NCBI RefSeq assembly: GCF_000092905.1
Contig: NC_014098.1
Span: 248,001 to 312,000, forward strand
DNA: 64,000 bases
Direction: 5' to 3'
DNA from: Kyrpidia tusciae DSM 2912
GTDB taxonomy: Bacteria; Bacillota; Bacilli; Kyrpidiales; Kyrpidiaceae
The position numbers and the translations under genes are program-made. The notes under the pieces were generated by a model. It was not told the DNA's origin. It made no database searches and worked only from the letters and a program-made list of their open reading frames with translations. Positions 26,252 through 34,076 of the stretch are shown here, in pieces. Each line of letters begins with the position of its first letter. The stretch's first letter is position 1.

Positions 26252-27467
26252 TCAGGCTTTTGCCGCTTGTTCGGGTGTGCGGCCCAACATTTCGGCGACC
26301 TGGGCCACGTCTTTGTCCCCCCGGCCGCTGAGGTTGACAATAATGATCTCGTCCTTTGGCCGCTGGGCTGCCAATTTGGTGGCATAGGCCACGGCGTGGC
26401 TCGATTCCAGGGCAGGAATAATCCCTTCGGTTTTGGATAAATTCAGGAAAGCATCCAGGGCCTCCTGATCGTTCACAGCGACGTACTGAGCACGGCCAAT
26501 GGCCTTGTAGTAGCTGTGCTCCGGTCCAACGCCGGGATAATCCAATCCCGCGCTGATCGACCAGCATTTTTCCGGGTCGGGCATGACATAGGAGCGAAAA
26601 CCATGCAGCACGTCCACTTCCCCGACATTGAGGGGGGGCGGCGTGATACCCCGTATCCAAGCCCTTACCGGCCGGTTCGACCCCGATGATTTTCACGGAA
26701 AGGTCCTCCACAAAGGGATAAAAGAGACCGATGGCATTAGACCCGCCCCCAACCGCCGCCACCACATAATCCGGGAGCCGGCCTTCTTTCTCCAGGATCT
26801 GGGCTCTGGCTTCCCGGCCGATGACCGACTGAAAATGGCGGACCATCAAGGGGTAGGGATGGGGCCCCACCGCCGACCCAAGCAGGTAAAAGCTGTCGGG
26901 GTGCCCGGCGAAATACATGAGTGCCTCGTCCACCGCTTCTTTCAACGTGCGGTTCCCGGACGTGGCGGGGATGACCTTGGCCCCGAGCAGCTCCATGCGG
27001 AAGACGTTGAGCGCCTGGCGCTTCATATCCAGTTCGCCCATAAAAATCAAACATTCCAATCCCATGAGCGCCGCGGCGGTGGCGGTGGCCACTCCGTGTT
27101 GCCCGGCCCCGGTTTCGGCGATGATCTGCTTCTTCCCGAGGCGTTTCGCCAGCAGGATTTGGCCCAAGGTGTTGTTGATCTTGTGGGCTCCGGTGTGGTT
27201 CAGGTCTTCCCGCTTGAGGTAGATCTTGGCTCCGCCCACCTGGTCCGACAGTCGCTTGGCGAAATACAGGGGATTGGGCCGGCCCGCATAGTCCTTGTAA
27301 TAGGCCTGGAGCTCGGTGTTGAATTCCGGGTCGTCTTTGTAACGGGCAAAGGCGTTGGCCACCTCGTCCAGCGCCTTTTGAAGCGCCGGCGGCACAAAAC
27401 TCCCTCCGAAAGTCTGATCCCCTTCACCGAATATGCCAGTTTTCTCGTCCACTTTAAGAATGCTCAA
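26252..27467 (-). pseudogene. trpB: Tryptophan synthase beta subunit, frameshifted
   Basis: The first frame (27467 to about 26632) encodes a normal TrpB N-terminus with the PLP lysine in [16 protein letters not shown] and VGGGSNAIG, reaching [16 protein letters not shown]. There it passes through a run of seven G (C on the coding strand) at 26632-26638 and leaves frame. The correct C-terminus ([18 protein letters not shown] to [15 protein letters not shown], ending at 26252) continues in the next frame. Removing one base from the tract restores a 404-residue protein of full length. It is either a homopolymer sequencing error, a phase-variable tract or a real mutation. No trpA or other trp gene adjoins it. 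Confidence 0.85.
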
Positions 27468-27566
27468 CGTCTCTCTCCTCCACTCCGCTCATCTTTTCGC
27501 CGGGCACTGAGTGCCTCATGGTCCTATGGTATCAGATTGACTCTGGGTTTGTCTGTGGTTTTGCGG

Positions 27567-27591
27567 TAACCTTTTGTTGGCCGCGCGCGTC
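27567..27591 (+). promoter_or_regulatory. Candidate ECF-sigma promoter, TAAC-N17-CGTC
   Basis: TAAC (27567-27570) and CGTC (27588-27591) are 17 bases apart, 50 bases before the GTG start of the second ECF sigma gene. It is the same pattern and spacing as at 6039-6063. Confidence 0.5.
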
Positions 27592-27641
27592 CTTCTGGTA
27601 ACAACGCTCCAAGGGCGGCCTCAGCGGGGAGGGCGGAACCT

Positions 27642-28199
27642 GTGGACGAGGAAGAACGCCGGGAACAATTGGTCCGATGGATGCGGGAATACGGGGAGGC
27701 GGTGTTGCACCTGGCGTATTTTTACGTCCGAGACCGGCATATGGCGGAGGATGTGTTTCAAGACACGTTTCTGCGCGTGTATTCAGAGATGGATAAACTG
27801 CGAGATGAAGGGGCGGCCAAAACTTGGATCCTGCGGATCACAGCAAATCTGTGCCGTGACCGGTTTCGGTCCTGGGTGTACAAGAGGGTCCTTTTGCCCG
27901 GTGACGAAAATCTGCCCCAGGAGATGACCGCCTCTGCCGAGCAGGAGGCGGTGGCGTCTTTGGAGCGCCGCAGGCTGTTGGACTTTGTGTTCCGTCTTCC
28001 CCTCATGGATCGCGAGGTGTTGATCTACCATTACTACTGCGAACTCAAAACGAACGAGATTGCCCAGGTTCTCCGCATCGATCCCGGTGCAGTGCGGGTG
28101 AGGTTGCACCGGGCCCGGCGGCGGTTGAAAGACATGTTGCGCGAGGAGGGATCGGCGGATGAACGACGATCTCACGCGGAAGCTGGAACAGATGGCTGA
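27642..28199 (+). CDS. ECF-type RNA polymerase sigma factor (second)
   Basis: A 185-residue sigma factor with region 2 (YGEAVLHLAYFYVRDRHMAEDVFQDTFLRVY, about 17-47; the family's D-AED-Q-F core is clear) and region 4 (LKTNEIAQVLRIDPGAVRVRLHRARRRLKDML, about 134-165). The GTG start at 27642 follows GGGAGGGCGG. The downstream gene begins 41 bases inside its 3' end, so the two proteins are translationally coupled, as for sigma/anti-sigma pairs. The upstream TAAC-N17-CGTC element suggests autoregulation. The overall look is of the SigM/SigV/SigW group, but the regulon is unknown. Confidence 0.9.
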   Translation: MDEEERREQLVRWMREYGEAVLHLAYFYVRDRHMAEDVFQDTFLRVYSEMDKLRDEGAAKTWILRITANLCRDRFRSWVYKRVLLPGDENLPQEMTASAEQEAVASLERRRLLDFVFRLPLMDREVLIYHYYCELKTNEIAQVLRIDPGAVRVRLHRARRRLKDMLREEGSADERRSHAEAGTDG

Positions 28200-29592
28200 G
28201 GATGCCCGTAAAACGCTGTTTCGCGGGTGGGGAGTGTCTGAGGATCTCATAGAGCGGACGTTGGCCCGGGCAGAAGCGCGCAACAGACGGCGTTCGCGAT
28301 GGGCGGCCCGGTGGCTGCTGGGGGTGGCGAGCGTCTTGCTCGCATTGGCCGGGGTGGGGGCGGCGACGCTCTCCATGCTCAGACAGCCGTTCGACCGGGA
28401 TGTGGGCCGGCCGGCCGTTGAGTCCGTAGCAACTCCTCCGGCCGGCGCGGGGGGCGCTCACCAAACTGAGGAGCGGGTGAACAGTGAGCCGGCGGCGACC
28501 ACGGCAGCCGTGGATATCGCCCCTCCCCAGCCCCGCGCGGCCATTGACCCGGCGGTTCTGCCGGTGGCCCGGGATGTGGTGAGCCGGAGCCCCGTCCCGG
28601 TGGTTCTTCCAGGAGTGGTGCCGAGACCCGCCGTCCCGGGATTGACCGGGAACGAAGGGCGGGTGAAGGTGACGGACCAAATTCTGGGGAGCGGTTACTT
28701 GGTGGAGGCGGGGTGGTTAAACGGGGGGGAACCGGATTCAACCCCGATTTCTGAAGCCAACCGGCTGGTGTCCTTTGGAGGCGCGAGGCGGGATGCGGCC
28801 CCGACGACCTTTCTCGACACGGTAAGAGACCGGCTGGCCGCCGTGGATCCGGTGGTTTTGGATGGCGGTTTTCCGGCCCGGCGTTTGGTGTTGAAAGATA
28901 CCGGAGGAGATGTCGTCACATGGAAGGACGGAGGATGGACCTACGTAACGGCTGGTTTATTTCGGGGCGGCCCCGAGGATGTGGCGGTTACGGAAGCCAG
29001 CCGTTTGGCTAAAGATCTGGCCTCGGGGGCGCCGGTGGCTCCTGGCGCGGCCCAGGGCACGATTCAGGTGCTCGATTTGGGCAACCGCTCCACCGTTGAA
29101 GTGAATTGGACCTACGGTGGCAAGGTGTGGTACTCCGTATCCGGGTCTTCGGTGTCGGAGGTCCTGAGCGTGGCCCGGTCGATGCGCCCGGTGCCCCCTT
29201 CGTCCGCACCCCGGATGAAGGTGCCTTTTGTCGAGGAGTGGAAGGATCTGTCCCGGCAGCCCGGGCCGCCGGCGCTCTTCTCCCCCCCGGCTCTCGCCGT
29301 TCGCCTGTCCCAAGGGGTAACCGCCGACCGGCAGTGGCTCGCTTCCCACGGGGTTCACCCCGGAGCTTGGGCGGGGGAGGACCATACAGGCAGTCGACTT
29401 TACGTGGCGGGTGCGATGGTGGCGGATGTCACCTTTGAACGGGGAACGTTGGTGGTGGCCGTGACGAAAACCCCCCACGGTGAAGGAGCCGAAAGTGTCA
29501 TCTGGAGCAACTACTGGGCGCCGGTTACACAATCGATCCGGGTGGTGGATGACGCGGGACGAGTGTTGGCGGAGATTCCTGTATCCCCATGA
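28159..29592 (+). CDS. Probable membrane-anchored anti-sigma factor with large outer domain
   Basis: A 477-residue protein. About 50 cytoplasmic residues (MNDDLTRKLEQMAEDARKTLF, then a basic stretch) precede one transmembrane helix (about 51-73). The rest, about 400 residues, should lie outside. It starts with a Pro/Ala/Val-rich linker (about 80-165) and contains two similar segments ending GGPEDVAVTEASRLAKDL and SGSSVSEVLSVARSM, hinting at a repeated outer domain. Start ATG 28159 follows GAGGAGGGATCGG. Overlap with the ECF sigma gene implies it restrains that factor. No zinc-binding anti-sigma motif is visible, so the family assignment rests on architecture and position. Confidence 0.7.
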   Translation: MNDDLTRKLEQMAEDARKTLFRGWGVSEDLIERTLARAEARNRRRSRWAARWLLGVASVLLALAGVGAATLSMLRQPFDRDVGRPAVESVATPPAGAGGAHQTEERVNSEPAATTAAVDIAPPQPRAAIDPAVLPVARDVVSRSPVPVVLPGVVPRPAVPGLTGNEGRVKVTDQILGSGYLVEAGWLNGGEPDSTPISEANRLVSFGGARRDAAPTTFLDTVRDRLAAVDPVVLDGGFPARRLVLKDTGGDVVTWKDGGWTYVTAGLFRGGPEDVAVTEASRLAKDLASGAPVAPGAAQGTIQVLDLGNRSTVEVNWTYGGKVWYSVSGSSVSEVLSVARSMRPVPPSSAPRMKVPFVEEWKDLSRQPGPPALFSPPALAVRLSQGVTADRQWLASHGVHPGAWAGEDHTGSRLYVAGAMVADVTFERGTLVVAVTKTPHGEGAESVIWSNYWAPVTQSIRVVDDAGRVLAEIPVSP

Positions 29593-29663
29593 ACCCGGGA
29601 CGGGGCGTTTATGCCTCGGACGCTCCGGTTATGGTACTGCGGTAATCTCTCGGCAGGAAAAAA

Positions 29664-29684
29664 GGGGGCCTGGTGGCCCCCTTT
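29664..29684. terminator. Bidirectional-looking terminator hairpin
   Basis: GGGGGCC (29664-29670), loop TGGT, GGCCCCC (29675-29681), then TTT on the plus strand; on the minus strand the stem is followed by TTTTTT. It ends the ECF sigma/anti-sigma operon. Confidence 0.7.
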
Positions 29685-29717
29685 ACGCCGGGGACGGGTT
29701 CTTGTATGCTAAAAACA

Positions 29718-29744
29718 GTTGTACAATATGAACACATGTACAAC
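29718..29744. promoter_or_regulatory. Long inverted repeat upstream of the sigma-54 activator gene
   Basis: GTTGTACA (29718-29725) and TGTACAAC (29737-29744) are perfect inverted copies with an 11-base spacer, 30 bases before the GTG start of the activator gene. Such dyads are typical repressor or autoregulatory sites. Confidence 0.5.
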
Positions 29745-29773
29745 ATTCGGACGTTTCGCCGGGAGGTGAACCT

Positions 29774-31906
29774 GTGAAGGTCGGCGATTGTTATACACCG
29801 GGTGCGGCAATTTTGGCCCCGGGTGACACCTTGGCGGACGTGATGAGAGCGTTTTTGCGTAACCGCCTGGATATCGCCTGTGTCCTGAACGATCGCGGCC
29901 ATCTGAACGGCATTGTCAGCAAGTACGCCCTTTATCGCGCTTTACTGGCCGGCGCGGGTTTGGATTCACCGGTCGGGCCCTTGGTGCGTCGGGACGTGGT
30001 GGTCCTGCGCATGGAGGACTCCCTTGAGTCGGCCAAGGACACCCTTCTTCACAGTGGGGTGGGTCACGGCGTGGTGGTGGACCGGGAGGGGCAGGTCTGT
30101 GGGGTGATGGGCAAATCGGACATTATCCGCGGCTTTTTGCTTGACGCGGAGATGCGCGCCCGGCAAGTGACAGTTCTGCTGGATCACCTGCAGGAAGCGG
30201 TGGTCTTCATCGACCGGGAACAGCGGGTTCAGGCGATGAACCGGGCGGCGGAAGCCCTTTTTCACGTGGATAAAGATGTGGTCTCCGGCACCCCGGTGGC
30301 CAAATGGTTGCCCGAGTTGGCTGGGGTGGTGGCGGATGCAGTGGAACGCTCGCTTTCCCTTCCGGCCGGACGGTTGGAAATTGGCGATACGGTGACCTTG
30401 ACGTCGGTGTCCCCCATCGGGGGGAACCAGGGTGCGGTGGGCGCGATGGCGGTGATTCGAGATATCACCACGTTGGAGGCCATTGCTGAGGAATTGGAAA
30501 CGACAAAAAATCTTCAGCACACCCTGCAGCACGCCGTGGCCTTGTCCTATGATGGGATTGCCGTGGTGGACCCGGAGGGCCGGATTACCGTGGCCAACGA
30601 CGCCCTGGCCGAGATCCTCGACGCCGACCGGGAGAGTTTGGTGGGTCAGCCGTGGAGGAAGGCGGTTCCCGATGTCTCCCTTCAACGAGTCCTGGAAGGG
30701 CGGGAAGTGGAAGGGCAGGTGTACACGCTCCGGGGCAAGCCGTGTTTGATCACCCAAGAACCCATCGAACGCTCGGGAAAATGCGTCGGGGCGATCATCA
30801 AGGTGATCTGGCGCCGCCTGGACGAATGGCGGGATCTTTTCCGCCGGCTCGAACAGTTGGAGCGGGAGGTCCATTACTACCGAGGTGAGTGGCAGCGGTC
30901 CCATCGATCCTCTTCGGCTTTTGACGCCATTGTCGGCCGGGACACGGCTATGGAAGCGCTCAAACGCGAGGCCCATCTCGCGGCCAGCACCACTTCCACC
31001 GTGCTGATCACCGGGGAGAGCGGAACCGGGAAAGAACTTTTTGCCCGGGCGATCCACCAAGAGTCCGGACGTCCCGGGGCTTTTGTGGCTGTCAATTGCG
31101 CCGCGGTGCCGGCGGAACTCTTGGAGTCGGAATTCTTCGGTTATGTGGAAGGCGCATTCACCGGGGCGCGCCGGGGCGGAAAACCGGGAAAGTTTGAATT
31201 GGCCGACCGCGGCACCCTGTTCTTGGACGAGATCGGGGACATGCCCTTCGCCCTGCAGAGCAAGTTGCTGCGTTTCTTGCAGGAGCAGGTGTTTGAGCGG
31301 GTGGGGGATGTCCGCCCTCGACAGGTGGACGTCCGGATCATCGCCGCAACCCATCGGGATCTGGAAGAGATGGTACGAAACGGGTTGTTCCGGGAGGACT
31401 TGTACTATCGCATTCATGTCGTTCATTTGAAGATTCCGCCGCTTCGAGACCGGCTGGGGGATCTGCCGCTTTTATGTCAGGCCCTGATTCAAAAATTGAA
31501 TGCCAAGCTCAAACGGCAAGTGAAGGGCGTGTCCCCGGAGGCTTTGGAGCGGCTCAGGGCCTACTCCTGGCCGGGGAATGTCCGGCAGTTGGAAAATGTC
31601 CTGGAGCGGGCGATGAACCTCGGGGTGTCGGATATGATCGACGTGGCAGATCTCCCCAAAGAGATGCGGGGCGTAAATTCGCAAACTTCCCGTAGTCCGG
31701 AATCGGCCGGGGCCGAAGGGCCCAGAACCCGGGGCCGCAGTCGCGAAGCGTGGGAGAAGGAGTGGGTGCTGGGCGCCCTGGAAGAAGCGGGCGGAAATCG
31801 CACCCGGGCCGCTCAAATCCTCGGAATCAGCCGGTCGACCTTGTATCATAAACTGCGAAAATACAGGATTGAAGAGGAAGTTCGTTTTCGCCTTGGCGCA
31901 ACATGA
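29774..31906 (+). CDS. Sigma-54-dependent activator with CBS and PAS sensor domains
   Basis: A 710-residue enhancer-binding protein. A CBS pair (about 1-125) and two PAS-type domains (about 130-235 and 255-355) precede the AAA+ domain (about 390-625), which has Walker A GESGTGKE, an intact GAFTGA loop for sigma-54 contact and Walker B TLFLDEIGDMP. A Fis-type helix-turn-helix (GGNRTRAAQILGISRSTLYHKLRKY) ends the protein. CBS domains usually bind adenine nucleotides, so energy or CoA-ester status may be sensed. A consensus -24/-12 promoter 300 bases downstream precedes a biotin carboxylase operon, its likely target. The GTG start at 29774 follows GGGAGGTGAACCT. Confidence 0.92.
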   Translation: MKVGDCYTPGAAILAPGDTLADVMRAFLRNRLDIACVLNDRGHLNGIVSKYALYRALLAGAGLDSPVGPLVRRDVVVLRMEDSLESAKDTLLHSGVGHGVVVDREGQVCGVMGKSDIIRGFLLDAEMRARQVTVLLDHLQEAVVFIDREQRVQAMNRAAEALFHVDKDVVSGTPVAKWLPELAGVVADAVERSLSLPAGRLEIGDTVTLTSVSPIGGNQGAVGAMAVIRDITTLEAIAEELETTKNLQHTLQHAVALSYDGIAVVDPEGRITVANDALAEILDADRESLVGQPWRKAVPDVSLQRVLEGREVEGQVYTLRGKPCLITQEPIERSGKCVGAIIKVIWRRLDEWRDLFRRLEQLEREVHYYRGEWQRSHRSSSAFDAIVGRDTAMEALKREAHLAASTTSTVLITGESGTGKELFARAIHQESGRPGAFVAVNCAAVPAELLESEFFGYVEGAFTGARRGGKPGKFELADRGTLFLDEIGDMPFALQSKLLRFLQEQVFERVGDVRPRQVDVRIIAATHRDLEEMVRNGLFREDLYYRIHVVHLKIPPLRDRLGDLPLLCQALIQKLNAKLKRQVKGVSPEALERLRAYSWPGNVRQLENVLERAMNLGVSDMIDVADLPKEMRGVNSQTSRSPESAGAEGPRTRGRSREAWEKEWVLGALEEAGGNRTRAAQILGISRSTLYHKLRKYRIEEEVRFRLGAT

Positions 31907-32196
31907 TGGAGATCGAGCGCCGGGGCGCCGGGGGCGGTGCCTTCCGGGTGATGTACGCGCGGTTTCTCTCCGAGGCCCAGTCGCGCTTCGGTGTGGAGGA
32001 ACTTCGGGAGCTTGCGGCGTTACGGCGAATGGAGCGCATCGCCGACGGATGGCGGGGGTTGGGCAAGGAGTCGCGGCCGATCAGCGAAGGTCAACAGCCG
32101 GAGCTCGCCGCTGCGGCGGTCTTGGCCCGGGAGCTGTTGGATCAGGAGCGCCGGTTTTTTCAGGATCTGTATTGCCGCTTTGTCCCGGGACTGTGA
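31903..32196 (+). CDS. Small unknown protein translationally coupled to the activator
   Basis: A 97-residue soluble, helix-rich and rather basic protein. Its ATG overlaps the activator's stop codon (ATGA), a sign of translational coupling; ATG 31906 is an alternative start. It has no recognised motif. It ends 11 bases before the sigma-54 promoter at 32208. Given its coupling it may be an accessory to the activator, but I do not recognise the family. Confidence 0.5.
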   Translation: MMEIERRGAGGGAFRVMYARFLSEAQSRFGVEELRELAALRRMERIADGWRGLGKESRPISEGQQPELAAAAVLARELLDQERRFFQDLYCRFVPGL

Positions 32197-32207
32197 TCGG
32201 CCTGAAT

Positions 32208-32223
32208 TGGCACGATTCTTGCT
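32208..32223 (+). promoter_or_regulatory. Consensus sigma-54 (-24/-12) promoter
   Basis: TGGCACG-ATTC-TTGCT matches the sigma-54 consensus TGGCACG-N4-TTGCW at every fixed position. It lies 166 bases before the accC-type gene and directly downstream of the sigma-54 activator gene. Confidence 0.85.
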
Positions 32224-32389
32224 TAGGAATTCTCCCGGGCACGTCCAGAAGTGTCTTCCGAACCCCGGGGCGAAGGCCGGGCCACCGGCATCCGGCTGCG
32301 GTTGTTCACAGGACGGCTCGTATGATAAATAAACAAGTGTACAGGATTTCGAACAGGTGATGCGCGATCGAAGGAGGAGGCTTGGCACT

Positions 32390-33730
32390 GTGACCTTTCG
32401 TAAAATTCTCGTCGCGAACCGCGGGGAAATTGCCCGGCGGATCTTTAGAACCTGCCGGACCATGGGGATCCAAACGGTGGCCGTGTACTCCGAGGCGGAC
32501 AAGGGTGCGGTTCACGTTCGAGAGGCCGATGAGGCCGTGCAAATTGGCCCCCCTCCCGCTGCCCAGAGCTATCTCAATATGGACGCCGTCATCCGGGCCG
32601 CCAAAGAAACCGGGGCGGAAGCCGTCCACCCGGGTTATGGATTTTTATCGGAAAACGGGGATTTTGCAGAACGGTGCGAGAGAGAGGGGCTGGTGTTTAT
32701 CGGCCCTTCTCCGGAGGTCATCCGGGCCATGGGCAGCAAAATCGAAGCGAGACGGCGGATGCAGGCGGCGGGTGTGCCCGTGGTGCCAGGTACCGAACGT
32801 CCGGTGGACACTTTGGAAGAAGCGATGGAGGCTGCAGAAGGGATCGGATATCCGCTGATGGTCAAAGCCAGCGCCGGCGGGGGCGGAATCGGGATGAGCC
32901 GGGTGGAGACACCGGAAGAACTGAAAAAAACCTTTGAGTCCACCCGAGCCCGTGCGGTAAATTTTTTTGGGGACGGAGCGTTATTTCTGGAAAAGTGGGT
33001 GGAGGGGCCCCGGCATATTGAGGTCCAGGTGGCGGTCGACGCCCACGGGAATGCGGTTCACCTATTCGAACGGGAGTGTTCGGTTCAGCGCCGACACCAA
33101 AAAGTGGTGGAAGAAAGTCCGTCCCCATTCTTGAACGACGCGATGCGGGAGCGCCTGACGGCGGCGGCCCTGCGGGGGGCCACGGCCATCGGCTACCGCA
33201 ACTTGGGCACCATGGAATTCCTCTTTGATGCGAAGGGCAACTTCTATTTCTTGGAGATGAACACCCGGCTGCAAGTCGAACATCCGGTGACGGAACTGAT
33301 CACAGGGCTGGATTTGGTGGAGTGGCAGATCCGGATCGCCGCCGGAGAAAGGTTGCCCGTTCTGGAGACGCCCGCCCGGCGGGGAGCGGCGGTGGAATGC
33401 CGGGTGTACGCGGAAGACCCCGTCCGTTTTCTGCCTTCCCCGGGCACCGTTACCGCCTTGGCGTGGCCCGAGGCGGTGAGGGTGGATACCGGGGTGGAGA
33501 AAGGGTCTGCTGTGACGCCGTTTTACGACCCGATGATCGCCAAGATCATCGCCCACGGGTCCACCCGGGAGGAGGCCCTGGCACGCATGGAACGAGCCCT
33601 GTCCGAAACCAGGATTGAGGGCATTAAAACGAATCTTCCATTCCTGTTGGAGGTGATGCGGAACACGGAGTTTCGGCGGGGAAGCTATGATACGGGACTT
33701 GTCCAAAAGATGCAAAACGGCAAGGCGTGA
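32390..33730 (+). CDS. accC: Biotin carboxylase subunit of an acyl-CoA carboxylase
   Basis: A 446-residue ATP-grasp biotin carboxylase. It begins ILVANRGEIARRI, contains the ATP-binding glycine loop KASAGGGGIGM, the catalytic ERECSVQRRHQKVVEESPS stretch and the EMNTRLQVEHPVTE motif. The C-terminal domain is complete and there is no fused carrier or transferase. The GTG at 32390 follows AAGGAGGAGG; a longer frame to 32357 is not preferred. It overlaps the next frame's start region and is followed by a tiny biotin carrier and an enoyl-CoA hydratase. This resembles the Bacillus yngH-yngHB-yngF set of branched-chain or isovalerate degradation. Expression should depend on sigma-54. Confidence 0.88.
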   Translation: MTFRKILVANRGEIARRIFRTCRTMGIQTVAVYSEADKGAVHVREADEAVQIGPPPAAQSYLNMDAVIRAAKETGAEAVHPGYGFLSENGDFAERCEREGLVFIGPSPEVIRAMGSKIEARRRMQAAGVPVVPGTERPVDTLEEAMEAAEGIGYPLMVKASAGGGGIGMSRVETPEELKKTFESTRARAVNFFGDGALFLEKWVEGPRHIEVQVAVDAHGNAVHLFERECSVQRRHQKVVEESPSPFLNDAMRERLTAAALRGATAIGYRNLGTMEFLFDAKGNFYFLEMNTRLQVEHPVTELITGLDLVEWQIRIAAGERLPVLETPARRGAAVECRVYAEDPVRFLPSPGTVTALAWPEAVRVDTGVEKGSAVTPFYDPMIAKIIAHGSTREEALARMERALSETRIEGIKTNLPFLLEVMRNTEFRRGSYDTGLVQKMQNGKA

Positions 33731-33795
33731 GGGGGTTTCATCTCAGTTGTGTCCGACCGTTGGTGTGCAGTCTACAAAAGGGGGGCGAATCCCGA

Positions 33796-34011
33796 GTGGC
33801 CGAAGTCAAAGCGAGTATGGGCGGCACGGTGTGGAAGATTTTGGTTAAGCCCGGAGATGTGGTGGAAGCAGGCCAGGATGTTGTGATTCTGGAATCGATG
33901 AAAATGGAAATTCCAGTTACGGCCGAATCCGGGGGTAAAGTGGTGGAAGTGTGCAAGGGCGAGGGCGAATTCGTGCAAGAAGAGGAAACCCTGGTTCGCC
34001 TTGAGCCATAA
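33796..34011 (+). CDS. Minimal biotin/lipoyl carrier protein (BCCP-like)
   Basis: A 71-residue protein consisting only of a biotinyl domain, with the biotin-accepting Lys36 in ESMKMEIP. This is much shorter than the fatty-acid-synthesis AccB (about 160 residues) and like the YngHB-type carrier. The GTG at 33796 replaces a longer frame from 33727 that lacks carrier sequence; the ribosome site is AAAAGGGGGGC. It should carry CO2 from the upstream biotin carboxylase to a carboxyltransferase that is not encoded here. Confidence 0.87.
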   Translation: MAEVKASMGGTVWKILVKPGDVVEAGQDVVILESMKMEIPVTAESGGKVVEVCKGEGEFVQEEETLVRLEP

Positions 34012-34076
34012 AACTTAGCCCGATGCGGGCCAGAAGTGCGGCGGGAAGATGAGCGGGAGTCGAGGGGGAGACGGCG

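Noticed and set aside
27468-27641. T-box or trp leader before trpB
   Set aside because: The interval is only about 170 bases, is shared with the divergent ECF promoter, and I see no T-box sequence or antiterminator.
29966-31426. 486-residue minus-strand frame opposite the sigma-54 activator
   Set aside because: The activator has complete AAA+ motifs and HTH on the plus strand.
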